From positions 422,059-486,058 of the forward strand of contig DASRHP010000012.1 in the NCBI GenBank assembly GCA_035650475.1: a DNA stretch of 64,000 bases, read 5' to 3'. The position numbers were made by a program, and so were the translations under genes. Below, in pieces: positions 19,093 to 27,487 of this stretch (positions are counted from its first letter, which is position 1; each line of letters opens with the position of its first letter). Under the pieces are notes generated by a model, which saw nothing but the letters and a program-made list of their open reading frames with translations, made no database searches and was not told the origin of the DNA. The stretch comes from Candidatus Binataceae bacterium (GTDB lineage: Bacteria; Desulfobacterota; Binatia; Binatales; Binataceae).

Positions 19093-20648
19093 GCGCGACG
19101 GTATACGTCCCGCGCGATTCCGCCGCGCTTTCGCTCGGCGCAGAGCAGGTTGCCGAGGCGGTTGCCGGCGAAGCGCGCCGGCGCGCGGTCGATCTCCGCG
19201 TCGTGCGCAACGGCTCGCGCGGGATGTTCTGGCTCGAGCCGTTGGTCGAAGTGGAAACCGTGCGCGGACGCCTGGCTTACGGGCCGGTTACGCCCGCCGA
19301 CGTCGCGTCGCTCTTCGATGCGGGCTTCCTTGATGGCGGGCAGCATCGCCTCAGCCTCGGCTCGACCGATGAGATCCCGTATCTCAAGCGCCAGGAACGT
19401 CTGACCTTCGCGCGGCTCGGGGTAATCGATCCGCTCTCGCTCGACGACTACCTCGCACACGGCGGCTACCGCGGGCTTGGGCGCGCGCTCGAGATGCCGG
19501 CGGCGAAAGTCGTTGACGAAGTGATAGAGTCCGGGCTGCGCGGACGCGGCGGCGCGGGCTTCCCCGCCGGCATCAAATGGCGCACCACGCTCCAGACGCC
19601 GGCGCCGCAGAAGTACGTCGTGTGCAACGCCGACGAGGGCGACTCGGGCACCTTCTCCGACCGCATGATCATGGAGGGCGACCCCTTCGTTCTGATCGAG
19701 GGGATGACGATCGCAGCGGTGTGCGTCGGCGCAACCGAGGGTTATATCTACCTGCGTTCGGAGTATCCACACGCGCTGCGCACGTTAAACGCGGCGATCG
19801 AGACGGCGCGCCGACACGGCTACCTGGGCGAAAAGATCCTCGGCAGCCCGCACACCTTCAACCTCGAGGTGCGGCTCGGCGCGGGCGCCTACGTCTGCGG
19901 CGAGGAAACCGCGATGCTGGAGAGCCTCGAGGGCAAGCGCGGGATGGTACGTTACAAGCCGCCGGTGCCGGCGGTCTCGGGGCTGTTCGGCCGGCCGACG
20001 GTGGTCAACAACGTCGTGTCGCTGGCCACGGTGCCGATAATCCTCGAGCGCGGCGGCGCTTTCTACAAAGACTACGGGATGGGCCGCTCGCGCGGCACGA
20101 TGCCGGTTCAGCTTGCGGGCAACGTAAAGCATCCGGGGTTGGTCGAGAAAGCGTTTGGCGTCACCCTGCGCGAGCTGGTTTACGACTACGGTGGTGGCAC
20201 CGCGAGCGGCCGTCGGTTACGTGCTGTGCAGGTCGGCGGCCCGCTGGGCGCGTACTTTCCCGAGAGCATGCTCGAGTTGCCGATAGATTATGAGGCGCTG
20301 GCGGCGAAGAAGGGCATCGTCGGCCACGGCGGAATCGTGGTCTTCGACGACACTGTGGATCTGGCGCGCCAAGCGCGCTGGGCGTTTGAGTTTTGCTCCA
20401 TCGAGTCGTGCGGCAAGTGCACGCCGTGCCGGATTGGCTCGATCCGCGGCGCCGAGGTGATCGAGCGAATTATCCGCGGCCGCGACCGCACCGCCGCGCT
20501 CGGCTTGCTGCGCGACTTGTGCGATACGATGACCTATGGATCGCTGTGTGCGCTTGGCGGGCTCACGCCGCTGCCGGTGCTGAGCGCGCTGCGCCATTTT
20601 CCCGAAGATTTCGGCCTTACGCGGGCCGACGTCGCCTGGACGGCGTGA
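19089..20648 (+). CDS. fdsB: NAD-dependent formate dehydrogenase beta subunit (NuoF-like, FMN/NAD site)
   Basis: 519 residues from the ATG at 19089, which overlaps the fdsG stop. The first 110 or so residues are a degenerate thioredoxin-like domain, as in FdsB and HoxF. Next come GLRGRGGAGFPAGIKW (FMN/NADH site), NADEGDSGTFSDR, GAGAYVCGEETAMLESLEGK and the [4Fe-4S] motif ESCGKCTPCRIGS near residue 440. This subunit accepts electrons from the alpha subunit and reduces NAD+. It is distinct from the partial nuoF at the window end, which lacks the N-terminal extension. Confidence 0.94.
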   Translation: MSATVYVPRDSAALSLGAEQVAEAVAGEARRRAVDLRVVRNGSRGMFWLEPLVEVETVRGRLAYGPVTPADVASLFDAGFLDGGQHRLSLGSTDEIPYLKRQERLTFARLGVIDPLSLDDYLAHGGYRGLGRALEMPAAKVVDEVIESGLRGRGGAGFPAGIKWRTTLQTPAPQKYVVCNADEGDSGTFSDRMIMEGDPFVLIEGMTIAAVCVGATEGYIYLRSEYPHALRTLNAAIETARRHGYLGEKILGSPHTFNLEVRLGAGAYVCGEETAMLESLEGKRGMVRYKPPVPAVSGLFGRPTVVNNVVSLATVPIILERGGAFYKDYGMGRSRGTMPVQLAGNVKHPGLVEKAFGVTLRELVYDYGGGTASGRRLRAVQVGGPLGAYFPESMLELPIDYEALAAKKGIVGHGGIVVFDDTVDLARQARWAFEFCSIESCGKCTPCRIGSIRGAEVIERIIRGRDRTAALGLLRDLCDTMTYGSLCALGGLTPLPVLSALRHFPEDFGLTRADVAWTA

Positions 20649-20676
20649 GCGGTGAAGCAGCGCAGGAGATAGAGCC

Positions 20677-23499
20677 GTGTTATCGAAAACCGACAGGAAT
20701 TACGGAACTCCGCCGCGAGCCTCGCAAAATCAGATCACGCTCGAAGTCGACGGCCGCCGGGTCACGGTGCCTGAGGGAACGTCGATCTTGCGTGCGGCGG
20801 CGCTCGCCGATATCGCAATTCCCAAGCTGTGCGCGACCGACGCGCTCGAACCGTTTGGCTCCTGCCGCATGTGCCTGGTCGAGATCGAAGGCCGCAACGG
20901 CTATCCCGCCTCCTGCACCACACCGGTCGAACCCGGGATGAACGTGCGCACGAAGTCCGAGATGCTCAAGCGCCTGCGCCACGGCGTAATGGAGCTCTAC
21001 ATGTCGGACCATCCGGCGGGCCGCGCGAGTTGCGCCGGCGACGGGACGTGCGAGCTCCACGCGCTGGCCGATGAGCTGGAGCTCGGCGAGGTGCGCTACG
21101 GTTTCGAAGGCAGGAACCATCTCGATGCCGTGCGCGACGAGTCTAACCCGTATTTCCGTTTCGATCCGGCGCGCTGCATCGTGTGCTCGCGATGCGTGCG
21201 CGCGTGCGAGGAGGTCCAGGGCACCTTCGCCCTGACCATCGATGGCCGCGGGTTCGATTCGGTGGTCTCGCCCAGCCAGCATCAGCCGTTCTTGGAATCC
21301 GAGTGCGTTTCGTGCGGCGCGTGCGTGATGGCTTGTCCAACCGACGCGCTGGTTGAAAAGTCCCTGCTGGAAAAGGGCGTCGCCGAACGCTCGGTCGTCA
21401 CCACTTGCGGCTATTGCGGCGTCGGCTGCTCGTTCAAAGCCGAAGTCAGGGGCGACGAGGTCGTGCGGATGGTGCCGAACAAGGACGGGATGCCGAACCA
21501 GGGACACGCCTGCGTCAAGGGGCGTTTCGCCTGGGACTACGCGACCCATCCCGACCGCGTGCTAAAGCCCATGCTGCGCGAGAAGACCAGCGACCCGTGG
21601 CGCGAGGTCTCATGGGAGGAGGCGATCGGCTACGCGGCGGCACGCTTCAGACAGATCCAGCACAAGTACGGGCGCGGCGCAGTCGGCGCGATAACCTCGT
21701 CGCGCTGCACCAACGAGGAAACCTACCTGGTGCAGAAGATGGTCCGTGCGGCGTTCGGCAACAACAACATCGACACCTGCGCCCGCGTGTGCCATTCGCC
21801 GACCGGCTACGGGCTCAAGAGCACGCTCGGCACCTCAGCCGGCACGCAAGACTTCGCTTCGGTGATGCATGCCGACGTGATCATGGTGATCGGCTGCAAC
21901 CCGACCGACGGCCATCCGGTATTCGGCTCGATGATGAAACGCCGTCTGCGTCAGGGCGCCAAGCTGATCGTCGCCGATCCGCGCACGATCGATCTGGTGC
22001 GCACACCGCATGTCAAGGCGGCCTACCATCTTCAGCTCCGTCCGGGGACCAACGTCGCGCTGATCAACGCGATCGCCCACGTTGTGCTCAGCGAAGGACT
22101 CGCCAAGGAAGACTTCGTGCGCGAGCGCTGCGAATGGCCGGCCTACGAGCTGTGGAAGAAATTTATCCTCGAGGAACGCAACTCGCCCGAGGCGATGGCG
22201 GAAGTCACCGGGGTGCCGGCCGAAAAGATTCGCGCCGCCGCGCGCCTGTACGCCACCGCGCGCAACGCCATCATCTACTATGGATTGGGTGTCACCGAGC
22301 ATAGCCAGGGCAGCACGATGGTTATCGGGATGGCGAACCTGGCGATGGCGACGGGCAACCTCGGGCGCGAGGGCGTCGGCCTCAATCCGCTGCGCGGGCA
22401 GAACAACGTCCAGGGCTCGTGCGACATGGGCTCCTTTCCGCACGAGCTCACCGGCTACCGCCACATCGCCGACGACGCGGTGCGCGCGAGCTTCGAGCGC
22501 GCGTGGGGCGTCACCCTCGATCCGGAGCCCGGCCTGCGCATCCCCAACATGTTCGACGCCGCGCTCGATGGCAGCTTCAAGGGGCTTTACGTGCAGGGCG
22601 AGGACATTGCGCAATCCGATCCCAACAGCCGTCATGTGGCCGCCGCGCTGGCAGCGATGGAGTGCGTGGTGGTCCACGACATCTTCCTGAATGAGACCGC
22701 CAGGTACGCTCACGTCCTTCTGCCCGGCTCGTCGTTCCTGGAGAAGGACGGCACATTCACCAACTCCGAGCGGCGCGTCTCGCGCGTGCGCAAGGTGCTG
22801 CCACCGCTGGCGGGCAAGGCCGACTGGGAAGTTACGTGCGAGCTTTCCGCCGCGCTCGGCTACCCGATGAAATATTCGCATCCGTCGGAGATCATGGACG
22901 AGATAGCGCGCCTGACCCCGACCTTCGCCGGCGTCAGCTATGAAAAGCTCGACCGCCTGGGCTCGGTGCAATGGCCGTGCAATGACAAGGCGCCCGAGGG
23001 CACACCGGTGATGCACGTCGGGCAGTTCGTCCGCGGCAAGGGCAAGTTCTTCATCACCGAGTACATTCCGACCGAGGAGAAGACCAGCGCGCGCTTCCCG
23101 CTCATCCTTACCACCGGGCGCATCCTGACCCAGTACAACGTCGGCACCCAGACCCGGCGCACTGCCAACACCGTCTGGCATCACGAGGACGTGCTGGAGA
23201 TCCATCCGCACGACGCCGAGCAGCGCGGCATCCGCGACGGCGCTTACGTGCGCCTCACCAGCCGCGCTGGAGAAACCACGCTGCGCGCGCAAATCACCGA
23301 CCGCGTGCCCCCGGGCGTGGTCTACACGACGTTCCATCATCCGGTCTCCGGCACCAATATCGTGACCACCGAGAACTCCGACTGGGCGACCAATTGCCCC
23401 GAATACAAGGTCACCGCGGTGCAGGTGATGCCGGACGAATTCGCCCCGCCGCGCCGCGCGTCCGGGGATTCCGCCGCGCATGCTGCGGCCGGGCGCTGA
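20677..23499 (+). CDS. fdsA: NAD-dependent formate dehydrogenase alpha subunit (Mo-bisMGD catalytic)
   Basis: 940 residues from a GTG at 20677 with AGGAG nine bases upstream. An N-terminal NuoG-like [2Fe-2S] domain (PFGSCRMCLVEIEG) is followed by the His-Cys region, two ferredoxin-type [4Fe-4S] motifs (CIVCSRCVRAC, CVSCGACVMAC) and the catalytic module starting CGYCGVGC (Cys244-Cys251). The metal ligand is Cys372 in ARVCHSPTGYGL, so this is a cysteine rather than selenocysteine enzyme. The C-terminal MopB domain includes HHPVSGTN and NCPEYKVTAVQV. It oxidises formate to CO2 in the cytoplasm. Confidence 0.96.
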   Translation: MLSKTDRNYGTPPRASQNQITLEVDGRRVTVPEGTSILRAAALADIAIPKLCATDALEPFGSCRMCLVEIEGRNGYPASCTTPVEPGMNVRTKSEMLKRLRHGVMELYMSDHPAGRASCAGDGTCELHALADELELGEVRYGFEGRNHLDAVRDESNPYFRFDPARCIVCSRCVRACEEVQGTFALTIDGRGFDSVVSPSQHQPFLESECVSCGACVMACPTDALVEKSLLEKGVAERSVVTTCGYCGVGCSFKAEVRGDEVVRMVPNKDGMPNQGHACVKGRFAWDYATHPDRVLKPMLREKTSDPWREVSWEEAIGYAAARFRQIQHKYGRGAVGAITSSRCTNEETYLVQKMVRAAFGNNNIDTCARVCHSPTGYGLKSTLGTSAGTQDFASVMHADVIMVIGCNPTDGHPVFGSMMKRRLRQGAKLIVADPRTIDLVRTPHVKAAYHLQLRPGTNVALINAIAHVVLSEGLAKEDFVRERCEWPAYELWKKFILEERNSPEAMAEVTGVPAEKIRAAARLYATARNAIIYYGLGVTEHSQGSTMVIGMANLAMATGNLGREGVGLNPLRGQNNVQGSCDMGSFPHELTGYRHIADDAVRASFERAWGVTLDPEPGLRIPNMFDAALDGSFKGLYVQGEDIAQSDPNSRHVAAALAAMECVVVHDIFLNETARYAHVLLPGSSFLEKDGTFTNSERRVSRVRKVLPPLAGKADWEVTCELSAALGYPMKYSHPSEIMDEIARLTPTFAGVSYEKLDRLGSVQWPCNDKAPEGTPVMHVGQFVRGKGKFFITEYIPTEEKTSARFPLILTTGRILTQYNVGTQTRRTANTVWHHEDVLEIHPHDAEQRGIRDGAYVRLTSRAGETTLRAQITDRVPPGVVYTTFHHPVSGTNIVTTENSDWATNCPEYKVTAVQVMPDEFAPPRRASGDSAAHAAAGR

Positions 23500-23521
23500 A
23501 GCGCGCGGAGGAACGCTCCGG

Positions 23522-23764
23522 ATGGACATCCATCACCTGGTCACGATGGCGAATCAGATCGCCGATTTCTTTCGCACCTCGAATCCGGATCGCACCGAGG
23601 CGGTGAAAGCGACCGCGCAGCATCTGCGCAACTTCTGGGAGCCGCGGATGCGCCGCGAGATCGTCGCGCATCTCGCAAAGACCGGCGGCGAAGGCCTGGG
23701 CGAGGTCGCGCGCGACGCAGTTCGGATGCTCGAGAGCGAGGGCGGGGCGAAGGCCGCCGGTTGA
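23522..23764 (+). CDS. fdsD: Formate dehydrogenase delta subunit
   Basis: 80 residues from the ATG at 23522, chosen for the GGAGGA nine bases upstream; an ATG at 23480 would overlap fdsA. MANQIADFF and RNFWEPRMRREIVAHL match the FdsD family. FdsD is a small accessory subunit of the FdsABGD enzyme thought to help assembly. It overlaps the fdhD start by 4 bp if fdhD begins at the TTG. Confidence 0.88.
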   Translation: MDIHHLVTMANQIADFFRTSNPDRTEAVKATAQHLRNFWEPRMRREIVAHLAKTGGEGLGEVARDAVRMLESEGGAKAAG

Positions 23765-24657
23765 GCGCCGGGGCGCGCTCGCAGATGGCCGACGACCGGC
23801 AACGCGCCCCGTCCGCAGGGAGCGTCCTGCGCCGTCCCGCGCGCAAGTTCCGCGACGGACGCCTCGGCGCCCCTGTCAACGAGGCGCTGGCGGTCGAGGA
23901 GCCGTTGGAAATTCGGCTCGCCGGCCAGCGCTTCACGCTCACGATGCGCACGCCGGGCAACGACGAGGAGCTCGTCGCCGGTTTCCTGCTCGCCGAGGGC
24001 TTCGTCGAATCGCGCTCGGACCTCGCCGAAATCCGTCGCCTGCGGGACCGCAAGGGCGAGCCCGATCCCAACGCGCTCGACGTGATCCTGAACGTTCCCG
24101 CGGCGAGCTTGCGCGAGCGGCTGCGGCGCAACTTCACGATTTCGTCGAGCTGCGGCGTGTGCGGCAAGACCAGCATCGAGGCAATCCAGCGCCGGATTGC
24201 GCCGATCGAGTCCGATCTGACGGTTACGCCTGCGGCGCTGCTGGAACTCGCGCCGATGATGCGCCAGGCGCAGGAGGTCTTTGCCGCCACCGGCGGTCTG
24301 CATGCCGCGGCGCTGTTCGTCCCGCTGAGAGGCGGCGTGTCCGGTCCGGTGAACCGCTTCGAGCTGGCCGCATTGCGCGAGGACGTCGGCCGCCACAATG
24401 CGGTGGACAAGGTCGTTGGCTGGGCGCTGTTTAACGGAATGCTGCCGCTGAGGCGCGGGCTGATGATGGTCAGCGGGCGGTTGAGCTTCGAGATCGTGCA
24501 GAAGGCGGCCGCCGCCGGGATTCCGATTCTGGCGGCGGTTTCGGCGCCGTCGTCGCTCGCGGTCGAGCTGGCCGAGGAAGTCGGGATAACGCTGGTCGGC
24601 TTCTTGCGCCCCGGCGGCTTCAACCTGTACTGCGACACCGAGCGGGTCACAACGTAA
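23761..24657 (+). CDS. fdhD: Formate dehydrogenase sulfurtransferase FdhD (FdsC)
   Basis: 298 residues if the TTG at 23761 is used (TTGA overlap with the fdsD stop); an ATG at 23785 is an alternative. Cys131 and Cys134 in SSCGVCGK are the persulfide-carrying pair. TGGLHAAALF, REDVGRHNAVDKVVGWAL and SGRLSFEIVQKAA are family signatures. FdhD moves sulfur from IscS to the Mo-bisMGD cofactor, making the sulfido ligand needed by FdsA. Its place as last gene of the fds operon fits dedicated maturation. Confidence 0.93.
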   Translation: MSAGARSQMADDRQRAPSAGSVLRRPARKFRDGRLGAPVNEALAVEEPLEIRLAGQRFTLTMRTPGNDEELVAGFLLAEGFVESRSDLAEIRRLRDRKGEPDPNALDVILNVPAASLRERLRRNFTISSSCGVCGKTSIEAIQRRIAPIESDLTVTPAALLELAPMMRQAQEVFAATGGLHAAALFVPLRGGVSGPVNRFELAALREDVGRHNAVDKVVGWALFNGMLPLRRGLMMVSGRLSFEIVQKAAAAGIPILAAVSAPSSLAVELAEEVGITLVGFLRPGGFNLYCDTERVTT

Positions 24658-24910
24658 GCATGCGAACGGCGATCGCGCTATCCTGGCCGGTGGCGGAAGC
24701 ACGATGGCAGGTCGCAGCGGCACAAGCGGCACACGCGCGTCGTGACGTCGCCCAGCAGACGTTTCTCGACCTCTTGGTTGCCAAACATCAGGTTGCAGGA
24801 TGGTAAGCCGGTCCTTGTCGAATGAGGCTGCCGGGATGCCGAGTTCCTCACGCCCCCTTGAGCCGGTGGGTGCTTAGGCGTTAACTCTATGAGGCCGCAG
24901 GGCCTTATCG
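24658..24910. other. 253-bp spacer, unexplained, possible structured leader
   Basis: No full-length gene. The end, just before the radical SAM ATG, has GGCCGCAGGGCC-type pairing (24893-24904) and several GC stems upstream. Known riboswitch cores (cobalamin, TPP, SAM, Moco) were looked for by eye and not recognised. A small minus-strand reading frame lies inside it (listed separately). Confidence 0.4.
24678..24788 (-). CDS. Possible 36-residue cysteine-rich small ORF
   Basis: An ATG at 24788 opens 36 codons ending in TAG. The product has four cysteines in 11 residues (VCRLCRCDLPSC, residues 19-30), a spacing suggestive of metal binding, and a charged N-terminal part (NQEVEKRLLGDV). No Shine-Dalgarno sequence is evident. 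It could be a genuine small protein, the remnant of a longer gene, or chance. No homologue is recognised. Confidence 0.22.
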   Translation of the reverse strand: MFGNQEVEKRLLGDVTTRVCRLCRCDLPSCFRHRPG

Positions 24911-26674
24911 ATGTTCCTTAGAAAGCGCGCGCTTGACCGCCTCGCCCGCGAAAAGGTGCTCTTCGAGCGCCATCGCGGCGGCGATATCCGGCTCTGCGTC
25001 GTCTATCCCAACATCTATCGCTTGGGGATGGCAAACCTGGGCTTCCAGGCCGTCTATCACATCTTCGAGTCCGACCCGCGCGTCGCCGCCGACCGCGCCT
25101 TTCTGCCCGACCCCGACGAGCGCGAACAGATCCGCGCCAGCGGCGAGCACCTGCTCTCGTTCGAGCGCGGGACGCCGTTGGGCGACTTCGACCTGATCGC
25201 ATTCTCGATCTCCTTCGAGACCGATTATCTCAACGTCCTGAGCATCCTGCGGATGGCGGGGATTCCGCTCAGCCGCACCGAACGCTGCGGACGCAACTAT
25301 CCGCTGATCATGGCAGGCGGCTCGGCTGTCTTTCTCAACCCCGAGCCGATCGCCGACTTCATCGACCTCTTTCTGATCGGCGAGGGCGAGGAGATGGTGC
25401 CCGAGTTCCTTTCGCGCTATCGCGAGTGCGAGGGAATGGCGGCTGGCGACCGCCTGCGCGAGCTCGCGCGCGTCGAGGGCGCCTATCTTCCCGACTATTT
25501 CACGCCGGTCCATGACACCGACGGCCGTATCGCGCGCCTTGAGTACAGCGGGCCGGGGCGCCCGCGCGTAAGCCGCCGGCTTATCCGCGACCTCAACCGC
25601 TTCACCACCGCCTCTTTGATCCTCACTGAAGAGTCCGTCTTCGGCGACATGTACCTGGTGGAGGCGAGCCGCGGATGCCAGTGGGGATGCCGTTTCTGCG
25701 CGGCGGGCTTCATGTATCGCCCGATCCGCTATCGCCGCCCTGAGAGGCTCATCGCCGAAGCTGAGCGCGGACTGGAACAGCGCCGCGTGATCGGGCTGGT
25801 CGGCGCCGAAATGGCGAGTGTGCCGGGCGTCGCAGGCGTCGCGGAGGCGGTCGCCGAGCGGGGTGGCCGACTCTCGCCGTCTTCGCTAAAGGCCGATTGT
25901 ATCTCGCCCGCGCTAGCGGCGGCGCTGGGGCGCAACGGCAATCACAGCGTGACGATCGCGCCTGAGGCGGGCAGCGAGCGGATGCGCAAGGTGATCAATA
26001 AGAACCTGCGCGAGCCGGAGATCCTTCGCGCGGCCGAGCTGATGGTGGGGGAGGGCGTCGAGAATCTCAAGTGCTACTTCATGATCGGCCTGCCCGAGGA
26101 ACGCGACGACGACGTGGTCGCGATCGCCGATCTCGTGGGCAAAATCATCGAGCGCACAAGCGGCCGGCGCCAGCGTGTTCGGCGCGTGAGCGTCTCGCTC
26201 AATCCGTTCGTGCCCAAGCCGTGGACGCCTTTCCAATGGGATGCGATGGAAAAAGCGTCGGAACTGAAGCGCAAGATCGCTTTGCTGCGCCAGCATTTGA
26301 TGCGCCTGGAGGGCAGCGTCGAGCTCGACGCCGAGTCGCCGCGCGAGGCGTACTTCCAGACCTTGGTGTCGCGCGGCGACCGCCGCGTGGGCGCGATCCT
26401 GCGCCGGCTCAACGACGAGCATCGCGAGGAACCGGGCGCGATCTGGCACGGCCTGCGCGCGATAAAGCGTGAGGCAGCCCTCGGCGCCGACGGCGCCGTC
26501 GATCCGGATTTTTTCGTAACGCGCCGTTACACGCCCGAGGAAATCCTGCCGTGGGATTTCATCGACCATCACCTTGAGAAGTGGTTCCTGCTTTCCGAAC
26601 GCAAGAAAGCGCATTACGAACATCAGACCAAGCCGTGTGACGTCACGCGCTGCACCGTGTGCGGCGCCTGCTGA
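24911..26674 (+). CDS. B12-binding-domain radical SAM protein (TIGR03960-like)
   Basis: 587 residues from the ATG at 24911. The N-terminal cobalamin-binding-like region contains YPNIYRLGMANLGFQ and IAFSISFETDYLNVLSI. The radical SAM cluster motif is RGCQWGCRFCAAGF (Cx3Cx2C), followed by TIAPEAGSERMRKVINK and CYFMIGLPEERDDD. The C-terminus ends in a Cys-rich KPCDVTRCTVCGAC. Related proteins are often followed by, or fused to, a TIGR03936/DUF2344 'radical SAM-linked' domain, which is absent here. The reaction is unknown. Confidence 0.82.
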   Translation: MFLRKRALDRLAREKVLFERHRGGDIRLCVVYPNIYRLGMANLGFQAVYHIFESDPRVAADRAFLPDPDEREQIRASGEHLLSFERGTPLGDFDLIAFSISFETDYLNVLSILRMAGIPLSRTERCGRNYPLIMAGGSAVFLNPEPIADFIDLFLIGEGEEMVPEFLSRYRECEGMAAGDRLRELARVEGAYLPDYFTPVHDTDGRIARLEYSGPGRPRVSRRLIRDLNRFTTASLILTEESVFGDMYLVEASRGCQWGCRFCAAGFMYRPIRYRRPERLIAEAERGLEQRRVIGLVGAEMASVPGVAGVAEAVAERGGRLSPSSLKADCISPALAAALGRNGNHSVTIAPEAGSERMRKVINKNLREPEILRAAELMVGEGVENLKCYFMIGLPEERDDDVVAIADLVGKIIERTSGRRQRVRRVSVSLNPFVPKPWTPFQWDAMEKASELKRKIALLRQHLMRLEGSVELDAESPREAYFQTLVSRGDRRVGAILRRLNDEHREEPGAIWHGLRAIKREAALGADGAVDPDFFVTRRYTPEEILPWDFIDHHLEKWFLLSERKKAHYEHQTKPCDVTRCTVCGAC

Positions 26675-26708
26675 GGCGTGGCCAGTGGCGGAGGGGGAGA
26701 AAGGCAAG

Positions 26709-27410
26709 ATGAGGTCGCGAACGGATCGCGCGTTGTCACGGGCGGGCGTTGCGGCGTTGGCCGCGGTCGGGTTATGGCTGGTCAAGCCAATGCCCCTGTC
26801 GGCTCAGGCTGGGGCTGGCGCGCCGTCCAAGCTGACCGAGACGCCGCTCAGCGGCTCGCCCGAGGGCGGATTGCCCGCGACTTCGATCGCGCCGGCGGAG
26901 GCGCCCGAGGCGACCCCGACTCCCGCGCCGCGCCGCAAGAGCGCGACGACCGCGCCGCGTCACCGCATCGCCGCCAAACCCACCAAGGTCGCCAAGGCGG
27001 CTGCGTCGATGAAGGTCGAGGTTGAGCCGGCAAAGGCGCGGCTCAAGCTCAAGCAGAACGCTCCCATCTACGCCGAACCGAGCAACAAGAGCCGCCGTCT
27101 CGCAGAAGGCCAGAGCGGCAAGTACATCGTCGTCACCGGCACCACCCGCTATTTTCTGCGCATCAAGCTCAAGGACGGACGCGAGGGCTATGTGACGGCA
27201 AGCGCAGCCGACCTGGTCGCGCCGGCCGACAAGATTTTCATGCTTACTCATGACGCGCCGGTGCTTGACGCGCCGAACCGATGGGGTAAGAAGCTCTCCG
27301 AGGTGCACCAGGCCCACGCCGTCCATGTGGTCGGCGTCGCGCTCAACTATATGAAAATCCGGATGCGCAGCGGGCTGGAGGGCTTCATCCCGACCACGGC
27401 CCTCGAGTAA
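26709..27410 (+). CDS. Secreted protein with bacterial SH3-like repeats
   Basis: 233 residues from the ATG at 26709 (AAAGG upstream). A signal peptide (residues 1-32, ending LSAQA) is followed by a Pro/Ala/Thr/Lys-rich linker. Two SH3-like modules come next: one around KLKQNAPIYAEPSNKSRRL..GYVTASAADLV and one around TYDAPVLDA-like THDAPVLDAPNRWGKK..GFIPTTALE. Such modules often bind peptidoglycan or other periplasmic ligands. Function unknown. It lies 34 bp downstream of the radical SAM gene on the same strand. Confidence 0.75.
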   Translation: MRSRTDRALSRAGVAALAAVGLWLVKPMPLSAQAGAGAPSKLTETPLSGSPEGGLPATSIAPAEAPEATPTPAPRRKSATTAPRHRIAAKPTKVAKAAASMKVEVEPAKARLKLKQNAPIYAEPSNKSRRLAEGQSGKYIVVTGTTRYFLRIKLKDGREGYVTASAADLVAPADKIFMLTHDAPVLDAPNRWGKKLSEVHQAHAVHVVGVALNYMKIRMRSGLEGFIPTTALE

Positions 27411-27487
27411 CTCCGGCAACGCATTCACCGCCGGCGCCCGTGCATTTACGCCGGCGCGCCTGGCGCGCGTCGGTTTTGGGAGGCCGC

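Noticed and set aside
21835..23529. 564-codon minus-strand open frame opposite fdsA
   Set aside because: Antisense shadow of the formate dehydrogenase catalytic domain.
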